DNA of 64,000 nt from Claveliimonas intestinigallinarum (GTDB lineage: Bacteria; Bacillota; Clostridia; Lachnospirales; Lachnospiraceae). The DNA lies in the NCBI GenBank assembly GCA_019115145.1, contig DXED01000013.1, positions 1-64,000 on the forward strand. The letters run 5' to 3'. Position numbers and translations under genes: made by a program. The notes beneath the pieces are model-generated. The model was not told the origin of the DNA. It made no database searches and worked only from the letters and a program-made list of their open reading frames with translations. Position 1 is the stretch's first letter; each line of letters opens with the position of its first letter. Positions 48,888-56,994 of this stretch are shown here, piece after piece.

Positions 48888-51365
48888 ATGTATAATCCCA
48901 GATTTGAAAAAAAGGCTTTTAAGAAGGAAGTAGAACACAATGTAAAGACCCTCTACCGCAAGACCATCGACGAGGCCACGCCACAGCAGCTCTTTCAGGC
49001 TGTGTCCTACGCGGTAAAGGAGGTCATCATCGACGACTGGATCGCCACACAGGATCAGTTCAAGAAGGATGACCCGAAGATAGTTTACTATATGTCTATG
49101 GAGTTCCTCATGGGCAGGGCCCTGGGGAATAACCTGATCAATATGACAGCCTACCGGGAGGTAAAGGAGGCTCTGGACGAGATGGGCATTGACCTCAATG
49201 CCATCGAGGATCAGGAGCCGGATCCGGCCCTCGGCAATGGCGGTCTGGGACGCCTGGCAGCCTGCTTTCTGGACTCCCTGGCAACCCTTGGATACGCAGC
49301 CTACGGCTGCGGCATCCGCTACCGCTACGGCATGTTCAAGCAGAAGATCGAGAACGGCTATCAGGTAGAGACGCCGGACGATTGGCTCAAGGAGGGCAAT
49401 CCCTTTGAGCTGCGCCGGGAGGAGTACGCAAAGGAAGTCCGCTTTGGCGGAAACATCCGCGTAGAGTACGATGACGCCACGAACCGGACGAAATTCGTCC
49501 AGGAGAACTATGAGTCAGTCCTGGCTATCCCCTACGATATGCCTGTCGTGGGCTACGGCAACCATCATGTAAATACCCTAAGGATCTGGGATGCCCAGGC
49601 TATTACCAACTTCCAGCTGGACTCCTTTGACAGGGGCGACTATCACAAGGCAGTGGAGCAGGAGAACCTGGCAAAGACCATCGTGGAGGTGCTCTATCCC
49701 AATGACAACCACTACGCTGGAAAAGAGCTCCGACTGAAGCAGCAGTATTTCTTCGTGTCAGCCAGCATCCAGGCGGCTATCGCGAAGTATAAAAAGTCAC
49801 ACGATGACCTGCACAAGCTGCCGGAGAAGGTGGTCTTCCAGATGAACGACACCCATCCAACAGTGGCGGTGGCAGAGCTTATGCGCATCCTTCTGGATGA
49901 GGAGGGGCTGGGTTGGAACGAGGCCTGGGATATCACCACCCACTGCTGCGCCTACACGAACCACACCATCATGGCGGAAGCCCTGGAGAAATGGCCCATT
50001 GACCTGTTCTCCAAGTTGCTTCCGAGAGTGTACCAGATCATCCAGGAGATTGACCGCCGTTTCCTCATCCAGGTGAGAGAGATGTATCCGGGCAATGAGG
50101 AGAAGGTCAGGAAGATGGCCATTCTCTACAACGGGCAGGTGCGCATGGCACATCTGGCCATCGTGGCGGGCTTCTCTGTAAATGGCGTGGCAAGGCTCCA
50201 CACAGAGATCCTGAAGCACCAGGAGCTGAAGGATTTCTACGAGATGATGCCGGAGAAGTTCAACAACAAGACAAACGGCATCACCCAGAGGCGCTTCCTG
50301 ATGCATGGCAATCCGCTTCTGGCAGACTGGGTAACAGAAAAGCTGGGCACAAAGAACTGGATCACAGACCTGTCTCTTATGTCCGGATTAAAGAAATACG
50401 CGGATGATCCGAAGGCGCTGGCTGAGTTCATGGACATCAAGTACAGGAACAAAGAGCGCCTCGCGGCCTACATTTTAAAACACAACGGCATTGAGGTGGA
50501 TCCCCGGTCCATCTTTGACGTGCAGGTGAAGCGTCTCCACGAGTACAAGAGACAGCTTCTCAATATCCTCCATGTGATGTACCTGTACAACCAGATCAAG
50601 GAGCACCCGGAGATGTCCTTCTATCCAAGGACCTTTATCTTCGGCGCAAAGGCTTCCGCGGGATACATCCGGGCCAAGGAGATCATCAAGCTGATCAACT
50701 CCGTGGGAGACGTGGTGAACAATGACCGCAGCATCAACGGAAAGCTGAAGGTTGTATTTATCGAGGACTACCGCGTGTCCAACGCGGAGATCATCTTCGC
50801 GGCGGCGGACGTCAGCGAGCAGATTTCCACAGCCTCCAAGGAGGCTTCCGGAACCGGAAATATGAAGTTTATGCTGAACGGAGCTCCCACGCTGGGAACT
50901 ATGGACGGCGCTAACGTGGAGATCGTGGAGGAAGTGGGCGCGGAGAACGCTTTCATCTTCGGACTGAGCTCTGAGGAGGTTATCAACTACGAGAACTACG
51001 GCGGCTATCATCCCCAGGATATCTATCACAATGACCAGGATATCCATAAGGTGGTGGATCAGCTGGTAGACGGCACCTACTCAAACGGCGACACGGAGAT
51101 GTACCGCGACCTGTACAATTCCCTTCTCACAAACCAGGGCGGCAGCCGGGCGGATATGTATTTTATCCTGAAGGATTTCCGCTCCTACGCGGAGGCCCAG
51201 AAGAAGGTGGAGGAGGCCTACAAGGACACAGAGGGCTGGGCAAAGAAGGCTCTTCTCAACACAGCCTGCTGTGGCAAATTCACCTCCGACAGAACCATCC
51301 AGGAATATGTGGATGACATCTGGCATCTGGATAAGATCAAAGTGGAAGTGGAGACAGAAGAATAA
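48888..51365 (+). CDS. glgP: glycogen/maltodextrin phosphorylase (GT35)
   Basis: An 825-residue PLP-dependent phosphorylase releasing glucose-1-phosphate from alpha-1,4-glucan. PLP lysine in EASGTGNMKFMLNGA (about Lys660). DPALGNGGLGRLAACFLDS and NDTHPTVAVAELMR are family signatures. ATG 48888 lies 9 nt after AAAGGA; an ATG at 48879 abuts that sequence without spacing. It starts 24 nt after ileS and no promoter is evident between them. A terminator at 51373-51408 follows. Confidence 0.95.
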   Translation: MYNPRFEKKAFKKEVEHNVKTLYRKTIDEATPQQLFQAVSYAVKEVIIDDWIATQDQFKKDDPKIVYYMSMEFLMGRALGNNLINMTAYREVKEALDEMGIDLNAIEDQEPDPALGNGGLGRLAACFLDSLATLGYAAYGCGIRYRYGMFKQKIENGYQVETPDDWLKEGNPFELRREEYAKEVRFGGNIRVEYDDATNRTKFVQENYESVLAIPYDMPVVGYGNHHVNTLRIWDAQAITNFQLDSFDRGDYHKAVEQENLAKTIVEVLYPNDNHYAGKELRLKQQYFFVSASIQAAIAKYKKSHDDLHKLPEKVVFQMNDTHPTVAVAELMRILLDEEGLGWNEAWDITTHCCAYTNHTIMAEALEKWPIDLFSKLLPRVYQIIQEIDRRFLIQVREMYPGNEEKVRKMAILYNGQVRMAHLAIVAGFSVNGVARLHTEILKHQELKDFYEMMPEKFNNKTNGITQRRFLMHGNPLLADWVTEKLGTKNWITDLSLMSGLKKYADDPKALAEFMDIKYRNKERLAAYILKHNGIEVDPRSIFDVQVKRLHEYKRQLLNILHVMYLYNQIKEHPEMSFYPRTFIFGAKASAGYIRAKEIIKLINSVGDVVNNDRSINGKLKVVFIEDYRVSNAEIIFAAADVSEQISTASKEASGTGNMKFMLNGAPTLGTMDGANVEIVEEVGAENAFIFGLSSEEVINYENYGGYHPQDIYHNDQDIHKVVDQLVDGTYSNGDTEMYRDLYNSLLTNQGGSRADMYFILKDFRSYAEAQKKVEEAYKDTEGWAKKALLNTACCGKFTSDRTIQEYVDDIWHLDKIKVEVETEE

Positions 51366-51372
51366 ACAGACA

Positions 51373-51408
51373 AACCCTCTCATACACTACTGTATGGGAG
51401 GGTTTTTT
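51373..51408 (+). terminator. terminator of glgP that contains the spoIID ribosome-binding site
   Basis: Fourteen-bp stem 51373-51386 / 51391-51404 (one G-U pair), loop CTAC, then TTTTTT. The 3' arm includes GGGAGGG, 6 nt before the spoIID ATG at 51409. Confidence 0.88.
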
Positions 51409-52305
51409 ATGCGCAACAGACTGAAAAAAATCGGCTGCTACATCATCATTATCGTGCTGCTTCCCTATATAGTCACCGTCTTCATGAACGGCCCGGCCAT
51501 CCCGGCGGACACGGCCGTGAAAACCACCTGTGTGAAGGTGAAAAAGGACGACACAGAGCTGGAGCTGCCGCTGGACGAGTACTGCATCGGCCGTATGGCA
51601 AAGGAGATACCCGCGGACTACGAGGAGGAGGCCCTGAAAGCCCAGGCAGTGCTGGTGCGCACCTCTGTCTATAAGAGTATAAAGGAGGGCGGAACCCAGG
51701 TCCTTCTGGAGGACGATTTCTGGACAGAGGAGGAGATGAGGCAGCAGTGGGGGGACAGCAGATACTCCGGATACCACAGGAAGATGGAGGAGGCATGGGA
51801 TGACACGGAGGGACAAGTTGTCATGTACGGGGAGGATCTGGCCAACACGCCGTTTACCAGGCTGACCAACGGAAACACCCGGGACGGTAGCGAGGTTCTG
51901 GGTAGCGGGGATTACCCCTACCTGAAGATCAAGGATTGTCCGCTTGATATAGAATCTCCTGAGCAGATTCAGACAGTGACTGTGGACGACATGGACGCAG
52001 AGGTGACAGCCATGGACACGGCGGGATATGTGACCTCAGTGCGGGTGGGGCAGGAGACAGTGAACGGAGAGGAGTTCCGGCAGACCTACGGCCTGGCCTC
52101 CAGCTGTTTTATTCTGCAGAAGTACGATGGCAAGCTGCGAATTACCACAAGAGGGGTGGGCCATGGCCTTGGGCTGTCCCAGTACACCGCAAACGAGATG
52201 GCAAAAGAGGGGAAAGACGCAGCGGAAATCCTGCAGTACTTTTTTGAGGGAACCGAGATCCGGGAGGTGGCAGAAATCGTTACAAATTCCCAGGATACAG
52301 AATAA
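51409..52305 (+). CDS. spoIID: stage II sporulation protein D (SpoIID)
   Basis: A 298-residue protein with an N-terminal membrane helix (residues 9-25) and a SpoIID/LytB lytic transglycosylase domain: KEIPADYEEEALKAQAVLVRTSVYK (with the conserved Glu of the EIP motif) and GVGHGLGLSQYTANEMA near the C-terminus. It degrades septal peptidoglycan during engulfment. The next gene is SpoIIQ-like, the arrangement known in Clostridia, which supports a true SpoIID. ATG 51409; the start region is embedded in the glgP terminator. Confidence 0.88.
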   Translation: MRNRLKKIGCYIIIIVLLPYIVTVFMNGPAIPADTAVKTTCVKVKKDDTELELPLDEYCIGRMAKEIPADYEEEALKAQAVLVRTSVYKSIKEGGTQVLLEDDFWTEEEMRQQWGDSRYSGYHRKMEEAWDDTEGQVVMYGEDLANTPFTRLTNGNTRDGSEVLGSGDYPYLKIKDCPLDIESPEQIQTVTVDDMDAEVTAMDTAGYVTSVRVGQETVNGEEFRQTYGLASSCFILQKYDGKLRITTRGVGHGLGLSQYTANEMAKEGKDAAEILQYFFEGTEIREVAEIVTNSQDTE

Positions 52306-52347
52306 TGCACCCTGCTTCTGGCAAAAATATAGCCAGAGGTGATGAAT

Positions 52348-53148
52348 ATGAATAAGAGACAGAAGCCCTCAAAATCCAGAAGAGGAGCAGGCATTACCCT
52401 CGCTGTGTGCTTTGTGGCTGCCGCGGTCATGGTGGGAACATATACACTTCGGAACTATCAGGAGGCAAAGCAGCAGGAGCAGGCGCTGGCGGAGGAAAAT
52501 GCGGATACAAAGGAGAAGGAGAGCCAGGAGGAGGCGGGCAGCAGCCTGGTCATCAACACAGAGGAGGATCCGGCAGACGGGGCGGCCGCCGGAGAGGACC
52601 AGGGCAGCGCGGCACAAGGAGCCGCAGGTGAGGCAGCGGAGGGCCATCCCGGCGGGGCAGGCACTTCCCAGGGAACAGCCTCCGGGGCTTCAGCCTCTTC
52701 CCAGACAGCGGGCAGTGCCGGGAACGTGAGCTTTAACGGTGAGAGCATCCTGCTGTGGCCTGTGGACGGCAACGTGATCATGAACTACAGTATGGACAAG
52801 ACGGTCTATTTTTCCACCCTTGATCAGTACAAGTATAATCCGGCGCTGATCATTTCCGGGGCGGAGGGCGATCAGGTGATCAGCTCCACTACAGGGATCG
52901 TAAAATCCATCGATGAGAACGCCCAGACAGGTACAACGGTCAACATCGACATCGGGAACGGCTACGAGCTGTTCTACGGCCAGCTCAAGGATGTGACGGT
53001 CAGCACAGGGGACTACGTGGAGGCGAAGACAGTCATCGGCTATGTGGCACAGCCGACCAAGTACTACAGCGTGGAGGGCTGTAACGTGTACTTTGAGATG
53101 AGGAAGGACGGACAGCCGGTCAATCCCATGGACTACATGGCTGACTAA
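52348..53148 (+). CDS. SpoIIQ-like M23 (LytM) domain protein lacking zinc ligands
   Basis: A 266-residue protein: N-terminal membrane helix (about residues 15-33), a low-complexity Glu/Ala/Gly/Ser linker (35-130), and a C-terminal LytM/M23 fold (SGAEGDQVISSTTGIVKSID, VNIDIGNGYELFYGQL, FEMRKDGQPVNP). The zinc and catalytic residues of active LytM (HxxxD, HxH) are replaced: no His at ALIISGAEGD, YGQL for YxHL, NVYFE for HLHFE. Such degenerate forms act as scaffolds, as Bacillus SpoIIQ does with SpoIIIAH. ATG 52348 lies 8 nt after AGAGG. Confidence 0.8.
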   Translation: MNKRQKPSKSRRGAGITLAVCFVAAAVMVGTYTLRNYQEAKQQEQALAEENADTKEKESQEEAGSSLVINTEEDPADGAAAGEDQGSAAQGAAGEAAEGHPGGAGTSQGTASGASASSQTAGSAGNVSFNGESILLWPVDGNVIMNYSMDKTVYFSTLDQYKYNPALIISGAEGDQVISSTTGIVKSIDENAQTGTTVNIDIGNGYELFYGQLKDVTVSTGDYVEAKTVIGYVAQPTKYYSVEGCNVYFEMRKDGQPVNPMDYMAD

Positions 53149-53213
53149 GGGCTGATTGAGATGTCCGGCAGGCAGGAAAAAGGGACGCGAGGGAGCGCCC
53201 CTTTTTTTACGCC

Positions 53214-53243
53214 TTGCCAGAAAAGCACTGCTTCCATTATAAT
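53214..53243 (+). promoter_or_regulatory. promoter of the GIY-YIG gene
   Basis: TTGCCA (53214-53219), 18-nt spacer, TATAAT (53238-53243). Transcript start near 53250, upstream of the DnaA-box array. Confidence 0.65.
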
Positions 53244-53291
53244 AAAAAGCAGTGGAAAAAAGGCGGCTCCATGGAAAATGCTGTCGCAATA

Positions 53292-53364
53292 TGGGGATAA
53301 TTTGTGTAATGAATGTGGAAAAGGTGGATAACTCTGTGGATAATGTGGAAAAGCCCGTGGATAA
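53292..53364. repeat. DnaA-box cluster in the 5' end of the GIY-YIG gene
   Basis: Six 9-mers matching TGTGGATAA with at most one mismatch, same orientation: 53292, 53314, 53323, 53335 (perfect), 53344, 53356. The last five alternate at 9 and 12 bp, i.e. a 21-bp period. They fall in frame as Val-Glu-Lys / Val-Asp-Asn peptides. Confidence 0.75.
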
Positions 53365-53620
53365 AAAGGGAAAAAACAATTATACATACATTGTGAAATG
53401 CAGAGACGGCAGCCTCTACACGGGGTGGACCAACGACCTGAAAAAGAGGATCAGGGCCCACAACGAGGGAAAAGGAGCCAAATATACAAAGAGCCGCCGG
53501 CCCGTCACCCTCGTCCACTGTGAAGCCTTTGGGACGAAGGAGGAGGCCATGCGGCGTGAGTACGAGATCAAGCATATGACCAGGAGTGAGAAGGAAATGC
53601 TCATAAGAGAGAGCTTATAA
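53309..53620 (+). CDS. GIY-YIG nuclease domain protein (UPF0213/YhbQ type)
   Basis: A 103-residue protein whose domain spans residues 23-100: YTYIVKCRDGSLYTGWTNDLKKRI (the YIV...YTG motif) and KYTKSRRPVTLVHCEAFGTKEEAMRREYEIK. It resembles the small YhbQ/UPF0213 group of uncertain DNA-related function. The first 20 residues are encoded by the DnaA-box array and look non-conserved, so translation may begin later; no strong ribosome-binding site precedes ATG 53309. It overlaps the convergent hemolysin III gene by 6 nt. Confidence 0.8.
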   Translation: MNVEKVDNSVDNVEKPVDKKGKNNYTYIVKCRDGSLYTGWTNDLKKRIRAHNEGKGAKYTKSRRPVTLVHCEAFGTKEEAMRREYEIKHMTRSEKEMLIRESL

Positions 53621-54277
53621 CACGAAAGCGTACATGACTACAAAGTGGCAGGCGCTTCCGGCCATCACAAAGAGGTGGAAGATCTCGTGGCTTCCGAAGT
53701 ACTTGTGCTTTCCGTTAAAGATGGGGAGCTTCAGCGCGTAGATGACCCCGCCTATAGTGTAGATGATGCCCCCTGCCAGAAGCCATCCAAAGGCCGCCGG
53801 CGACATGGAGTTAAGGATCTGTGTAAAAGCCAGCACGCAGGTCCAGCCCATACCGATGTACAGGACGGAGGACACCCATTTGGGGCAGTACACCCAGAAG
53901 GCCTTCAGCACAATGCCCAGGATGGCGATCCCCCACACGATGGAGAGGAGAATGATGCCGGTCCGGTTCCGAAGGACCAGAAGGCAGATGGGCGTGTAGC
54001 TTCCCGCTATGAGTATAAAGATCATCATGTGATCTATCTTTTTCAGTATTGTGTTCACCTTTTTGGAGCGGTCGAATGTGTGGTAGGTGGTGCTGGCCGC
54101 GTAGAGAAGGATCAGACTTACCGCGTAGACCGCTATGGATATCACATAAATTCTGCTGGGCTCGTGCATCGCCTTGATGAGAAGCGGAACTGCCGCGAAA
54201 ATAGCCATCAGCATGCCGATGAAGTGTGTGATTGCGCTTCCAGGATCTTTTACATGTGACTTAATCATCTGTGTCAT
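53615..54277 (-). CDS. hemolysin III family (PAQR-type) membrane protein
   Basis: A 220-residue protein with seven membrane spans. DPGSAITHFIGMLMAIFA, LYAASTTYHTFDRS, DHMMIFILIAGSYTPICL and the C-terminal HEIFHLFVMAGSACHFVVMY hold the conserved Ser/His/Asp/His pattern of the hemolysin III/PAQR family, thought to be metal-dependent hydrolases or receptors in the membrane. ATG 54277 lies 7 nt after AGGAGG; the ATG at 54283 is too close. Confidence 0.88.
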   Translation of the reverse strand: MTQMIKSHVKDPGSAITHFIGMLMAIFAAVPLLIKAMHEPSRIYVISIAVYAVSLILLYAASTTYHTFDRSKKVNTILKKIDHMMIFILIAGSYTPICLLVLRNRTGIILLSIVWGIAILGIVLKAFWVYCPKWVSSVLYIGMGWTCVLAFTQILNSMSPAAFGWLLAGGIIYTIGGVIYALKLPIFNGKHKYFGSHEIFHLFVMAGSACHFVVMYAFVL

Positions 54278-54498
54278 AACCATACCTCCTAGAAATAAAT
54301 ATTATTGAAAGTGGTTTTCGAAACTACATTATATGTTTATATCTATTATACCCCTTCATATGAAAAAAGCAACAGAAGGAATAGAAAATTTTTTCTTAAT
54401 TTTAAAACTGGTATGGTCAAAAAAACCAAAACTGGATGTTTATACAGAACCAGAGCGGTGCTATCATAGACATACGATATAGGAAAGGAAGTAATCGT

Positions 54499-55116
54499 AT
54501 GGAACAGAGAAATCAGACAGTCATGAAGCTTGCCCAGACGGCCATACTGGCCGCCCTGTGCTATGTGTCATTTACCTATCTTCAGATAAAGATCCCCATG
54601 CCGGGAGGAGACGCCACCTCCCTCCACATAGGAAACGCCTTCTGCGTGCTGGGCGCACTCCTTCTGGGCGGATGGTACGGCGGACTGGCGGGAGCTATCG
54701 GGATGGGCATTGCGGATGTCATGGATCCCATCTATATCACCGGTGCGCCCAAGACCTTCTTTCTGAAGCTCTGTATCGGACTTATCACCGGCCTGGTGGC
54801 CCACAGGATCGCGAAGATCAACGAGAGCAGCGACAGGGCCTACGTGGCAAAGTGGAGCACCATCGCGGCAATCGCGGGGCTTGCCTTCAACGTGGTGGCA
54901 GACCCGGTGGTGGGATATTTCTATAAGATGTACATTCTGGGTCAGCCCCAGCAGATGGCAGAGGTGCTGGCAAAGTGGAGCACAGCGACCACATTTGTAA
55001 ATGCCATTGTCTCCACAGTGCTGGTGAGCTTCCTGTACAATGCGGTGCGTCCCATTCTCCTTCGGAGCGGCCTTCTGACAGGGCCGACAGGGCACACAAG
55101 GCCCATGGCGCAGTAG
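54499..55116 (+). CDS. ECF transporter S component
   Basis: A 205-residue membrane protein with about six spans: LAQTAILAALCYVSFTYLQIKIPM, HIGNAFCVLGALLLGGWYGGLAGAIGMGIADVMDP, FFLKLCIGLITGLVAHRIAK. This is the substrate-binding (S) subunit of an energy-coupling factor vitamin/cofactor transporter. The shared energising module is not in the window. No known riboswitch fold was recognised in its leader, so the vitamin cannot be named. ATG 54499 follows GGAAAGGAAG. Confidence 0.82.
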   Translation: MEQRNQTVMKLAQTAILAALCYVSFTYLQIKIPMPGGDATSLHIGNAFCVLGALLLGGWYGGLAGAIGMGIADVMDPIYITGAPKTFFLKLCIGLITGLVAHRIAKINESSDRAYVAKWSTIAAIAGLAFNVVADPVVGYFYKMYILGQPQQMAEVLAKWSTATTFVNAIVSTVLVSFLYNAVRPILLRSGLLTGPTGHTRPMAQ

Positions 55117-55138
55117 CTGATACAGGACAGAAGGCCAG

Positions 55139-55187
55139 AAGGGCGGCTGCCCGGGGAAACAGGATCTCCGGACAGCCGCCCTTTTTT
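55139..55187 (+). terminator. terminator after the ECF S component
   Basis: Eleven-bp outer stem AAGGGCGGCTG (55139-55149) / CAGCCGCCCTT (55173-55183), an inner CCGG pair, then TTTTTT. Confidence 0.88.
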
Positions 55188-55204
55188 GCGTTTGTATTTT
55201 GCTT

Positions 55205-55741
55205 TTAGTAGTTCTCAGCCTTTCTCTCGAAGTAAGCCTTGGGATGATTGCATACCGGGCATACCTCCGGCGCCTCCTCACCGTAGTAGATGAAGCCGCA
55301 GTTTCCGCATTTCCATCCAAGAGGAGCCTCGCCCTTGAAGGTAGTTCCGTCCAGATAGTGCTCCAGGAGCCTCTTGTAGCGGGCCTCGTGAGCGGCCTCC
55401 ACTCTGGCCACGCCCTCGAATTTCTGAGCCAACTCTTCAAAGCCTTCTTCCCTTGCCTCCTGGGCCATGCGCTTGTACATGTCTGTCCACTCGTAGTTCT
55501 CGCCCTCAGCGGCGTCCTTTAAGTTCTCGGCAGTGTCACCGATGCCGTGGAACTCCTTGAACCACATTTTTGCGTGCTCCTTCTCCTGGTTGGCAGTCTC
55601 CTCAAAAATGTTGGCCATCTGTACAAAGCCGGCCTTCCGTGCGGCACTGGCATAGTAGGTGTATTTGTTGCGTGCCTGGGATTCGCCTGAAAATGCCTCC
55701 ATAAGGTTCTTCTCTGTTTTTGTTCCTGCGTACTTGGACAT
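55205..55741 (-). CDS. rbr: rubrerythrin
   Basis: A 178-residue rubrerythrin of standard architecture: ferritin-like diiron four-helix domain (EAFSGESQARNKYTYYA, EETANQEKEHAKMWF, EGVARVEAAHEARY) followed by a C-terminal rubredoxin site (WKCGNCGFIYYGEEAPEVCPVCNHP, four Cys). Reduces hydrogen peroxide in anaerobes. RBS GGAGG; promoter at 55778-55807. Near reverse rubrerythrin and PerR, all on the minus strand. Confidence 0.95.
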   Translation of the reverse strand: MSKYAGTKTEKNLMEAFSGESQARNKYTYYASAARKAGFVQMANIFEETANQEKEHAKMWFKEFHGIGDTAENLKDAAEGENYEWTDMYKRMAQEAREEGFEELAQKFEGVARVEAAHEARYKRLLEHYLDGTTFKGEAPLGWKCGNCGFIYYGEEAPEVCPVCNHPKAYFERKAENY

Positions 55742-55777
55742 ATTTTCTTCCTCCTTTGCTTTGTGAATATATTTTGG

Positions 55778-55807
55778 AATATAGTAAAACCATGCTATAA
55801 ATGTAAA
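55778..55807 (-). promoter_or_regulatory. promoter of the rubrerythrin gene
   Basis: Minus-strand TTTACA (55802-55807) and TATATT (55778-55783), 18-nt spacer; just downstream is TATATT-CCAA-AATATA, an A/T-rich dyad that could bind PerR. Confidence 0.55.
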
Positions 55808-55810
55808 AGG

Positions 55811-55840
55811 AGGCCTGCAGAACTGTCATCCTGCAAGCCT
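55811..55840 (-). terminator. terminator of the reverse rubrerythrin gene
   Basis: Stem AGGCCTGCAG (55811-55820) / CTGCAAGCCT (55831-55840), one G-U pair, followed on the minus strand by CCTTTTA. Confidence 0.65.
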
Positions 55841-55897
55841 CTGTTTAAGCGTATGTCGTTGACGACAAGTATATTTGACTGTATTGACCGACCGATC

Positions 55898-56440
55898 TTA
55901 GCCAAAGTATCTCTTGAGGAGTCCCTCAAATGCTTTTCCATGACGAGCCTCGTCTCTTGCCATCTCGTGAACTGTGTCATGGATTGCGTCAAGGTTGGCA
56001 GCCTTCGCACGTTTTGCAAGATCAAATTTTCCAGCTGTAGCGCCGTTCTCGGCCTCTACGCGCATTTCAAGGTTCTTCTTTGTGCTGTCAGTAACAACCT
56101 CGCCAAGCAGCTCAGCGAACTTAGCAGCATGCTCTGCCTCTTCGTAAGCAGCCTTCTCCCAGTACAGGCCGATCTCCGGATAGCCCTCTCTGTGAGCAAC
56201 TCTTGCCATTGCCAGGTACATACCAACCTCAGAGCACTCTCCCTCGAAGTTAGCGCGCAGATCTGCAAGGATGTCCTCGCTTACGCCCTGTGCAACGCCT
56301 ACAACGTGCTCAGCAGCCCACTCTCTGTCGCCTGTCTGCTCTTTGAACTTCTCAGCAGGTGCATGACAGACTGGACACTCAGCCGGAGCTGCCTCTCCCT
56401 CGTAAACATAGCCACATACTGTACAAACAAATTTTTTCAT
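55898..56440 (-). CDS. reverse rubrerythrin
   Basis: A 180-residue protein with domains in reversed order: N-terminal rubredoxin site (CTVCGYVYEGEAAPAECPVCHAP) then a ferritin-like diiron domain (FEGECSEVGMYLAMARVAHREG, YEEAEHAAKFAELLGE, ARDEARHGKAFEGLLKRYFG). In Clostridium acetobutylicum such proteins are NADH-peroxidase terminal parts of the oxygen defence and are PerR-controlled. A 31-bp inverted repeat lies 33 nt upstream. Confidence 0.95.
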   Translation of the reverse strand: MKKFVCTVCGYVYEGEAAPAECPVCHAPAEKFKEQTGDREWAAEHVVGVAQGVSEDILADLRANFEGECSEVGMYLAMARVAHREGYPEIGLYWEKAAYEEAEHAAKFAELLGEVVTDSTKKNLEMRVEAENGATAGKFDLAKRAKAANLDAIHDTVHEMARDEARHGKAFEGLLKRYFG

Positions 56441-56472
56441 GATCTTCTACTTCCTTTCTTTATTTTTATATT

Positions 56473-56503
56473 TTTAATATTAGTAACAATTACTAATATT
56501 AAA
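56473..56503. promoter_or_regulatory. candidate PerR operator before reverse rubrerythrin
   Basis: Perfect inverted repeat of 14-bp arms, TTTAATATTAGTAA (56473-56486) / TTACTAATATTAAA (56490-56503), around CAA. Fur/PerR boxes are A/T-rich palindromes of this kind. It lies between the perR stop and the reverse rubrerythrin start. Confidence 0.6.
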
Positions 56504-56532
56504 TTACACCTTTGCGCGCTGATTGTCAATAC

Positions 56533-56928
56533 CTATTTTGTATTCTTTTTCAAACAATCACCGCATGTTCCGTAGAACAGAGCCGTGTGGTGGTCTATAC
56601 ACCCATCAAAACACTTTTCGGCCAGTTTGTCAATGGTATCCAGCGGGTCCATCTCCAAATCTATCACCCTGCCGCAGGAGGTACATATTACATGGTAATG
56701 TGGACTGGTCACTGCGTCAAATCGGTCGCCGCCGTCCGGTGTAGTGATCTTCGTGATCTCTCCGATGTCGGCGAGTAGGTTCAGATTGCGGTAGACAGTT
56801 CCCAGACTGATGCGGGGAAATTCTTCGCGAACATGCATGTAGACAGTGTCAGCGGTAGGATGTTCTTTTGTGCCTGCAAGAAATTCCTTGATAGCCTCCC
56901 TCTGCCGGCTGTATTTCAGAGTTGCCAT
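56533..56928 (-). CDS. perR: peroxide-responsive repressor PerR (Fur family)
   Basis: A 131-residue Fur-family protein: winged helix (SRQREAIKEFLAGTKEHPTADTVYMHV, ISLGTVYRNLNLLADIGEI) and dimerisation domain with CTSCG and CGDC zinc cysteines. The PerR-specific Asp in GGDRFDAVTS plus HYH and VIDLE match the metal-sensing residues of Bacillus PerR (D85, H91, H93, D104), favouring PerR over Fur or Zur. It precedes reverse rubrerythrin and rubrerythrin, the expected targets. Confidence 0.88.
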   Translation of the reverse strand: MATLKYSRQREAIKEFLAGTKEHPTADTVYMHVREEFPRISLGTVYRNLNLLADIGEITKITTPDGGDRFDAVTSPHYHVICTSCGRVIDLEMDPLDTIDKLAEKCFDGCIDHHTALFYGTCGDCLKKNTK

Positions 56929-56994
56929 ATGCCAGCCTCCTTCCTTTTTAAGATGAAAACAATAACCAATAATAATAATGATTACTGTAATTTG

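Noticed and set aside
53292..53364. CRISPR-like or coding repeat
   Set aside because: Units are 9 bp and match the DnaA box; there are no 25-40 bp repeats with unique spacers.
54284..54498. Riboswitch before the ECF S component
   Set aside because: I looked for THF, TPP, FMN, preQ1 and cobalamin-type conserved cores and saw none; the leader is mostly A/T-rich without stable stems.
55763..56575. Plus-strand 270-codon frame with hydrophobic stretches opposite reverse rubrerythrin
   Set aside because: The minus strand encodes a clear reverse rubrerythrin with both metal sites. The plus-strand product is Cys/Leu/Ser-rich shadow sequence with no start signal.
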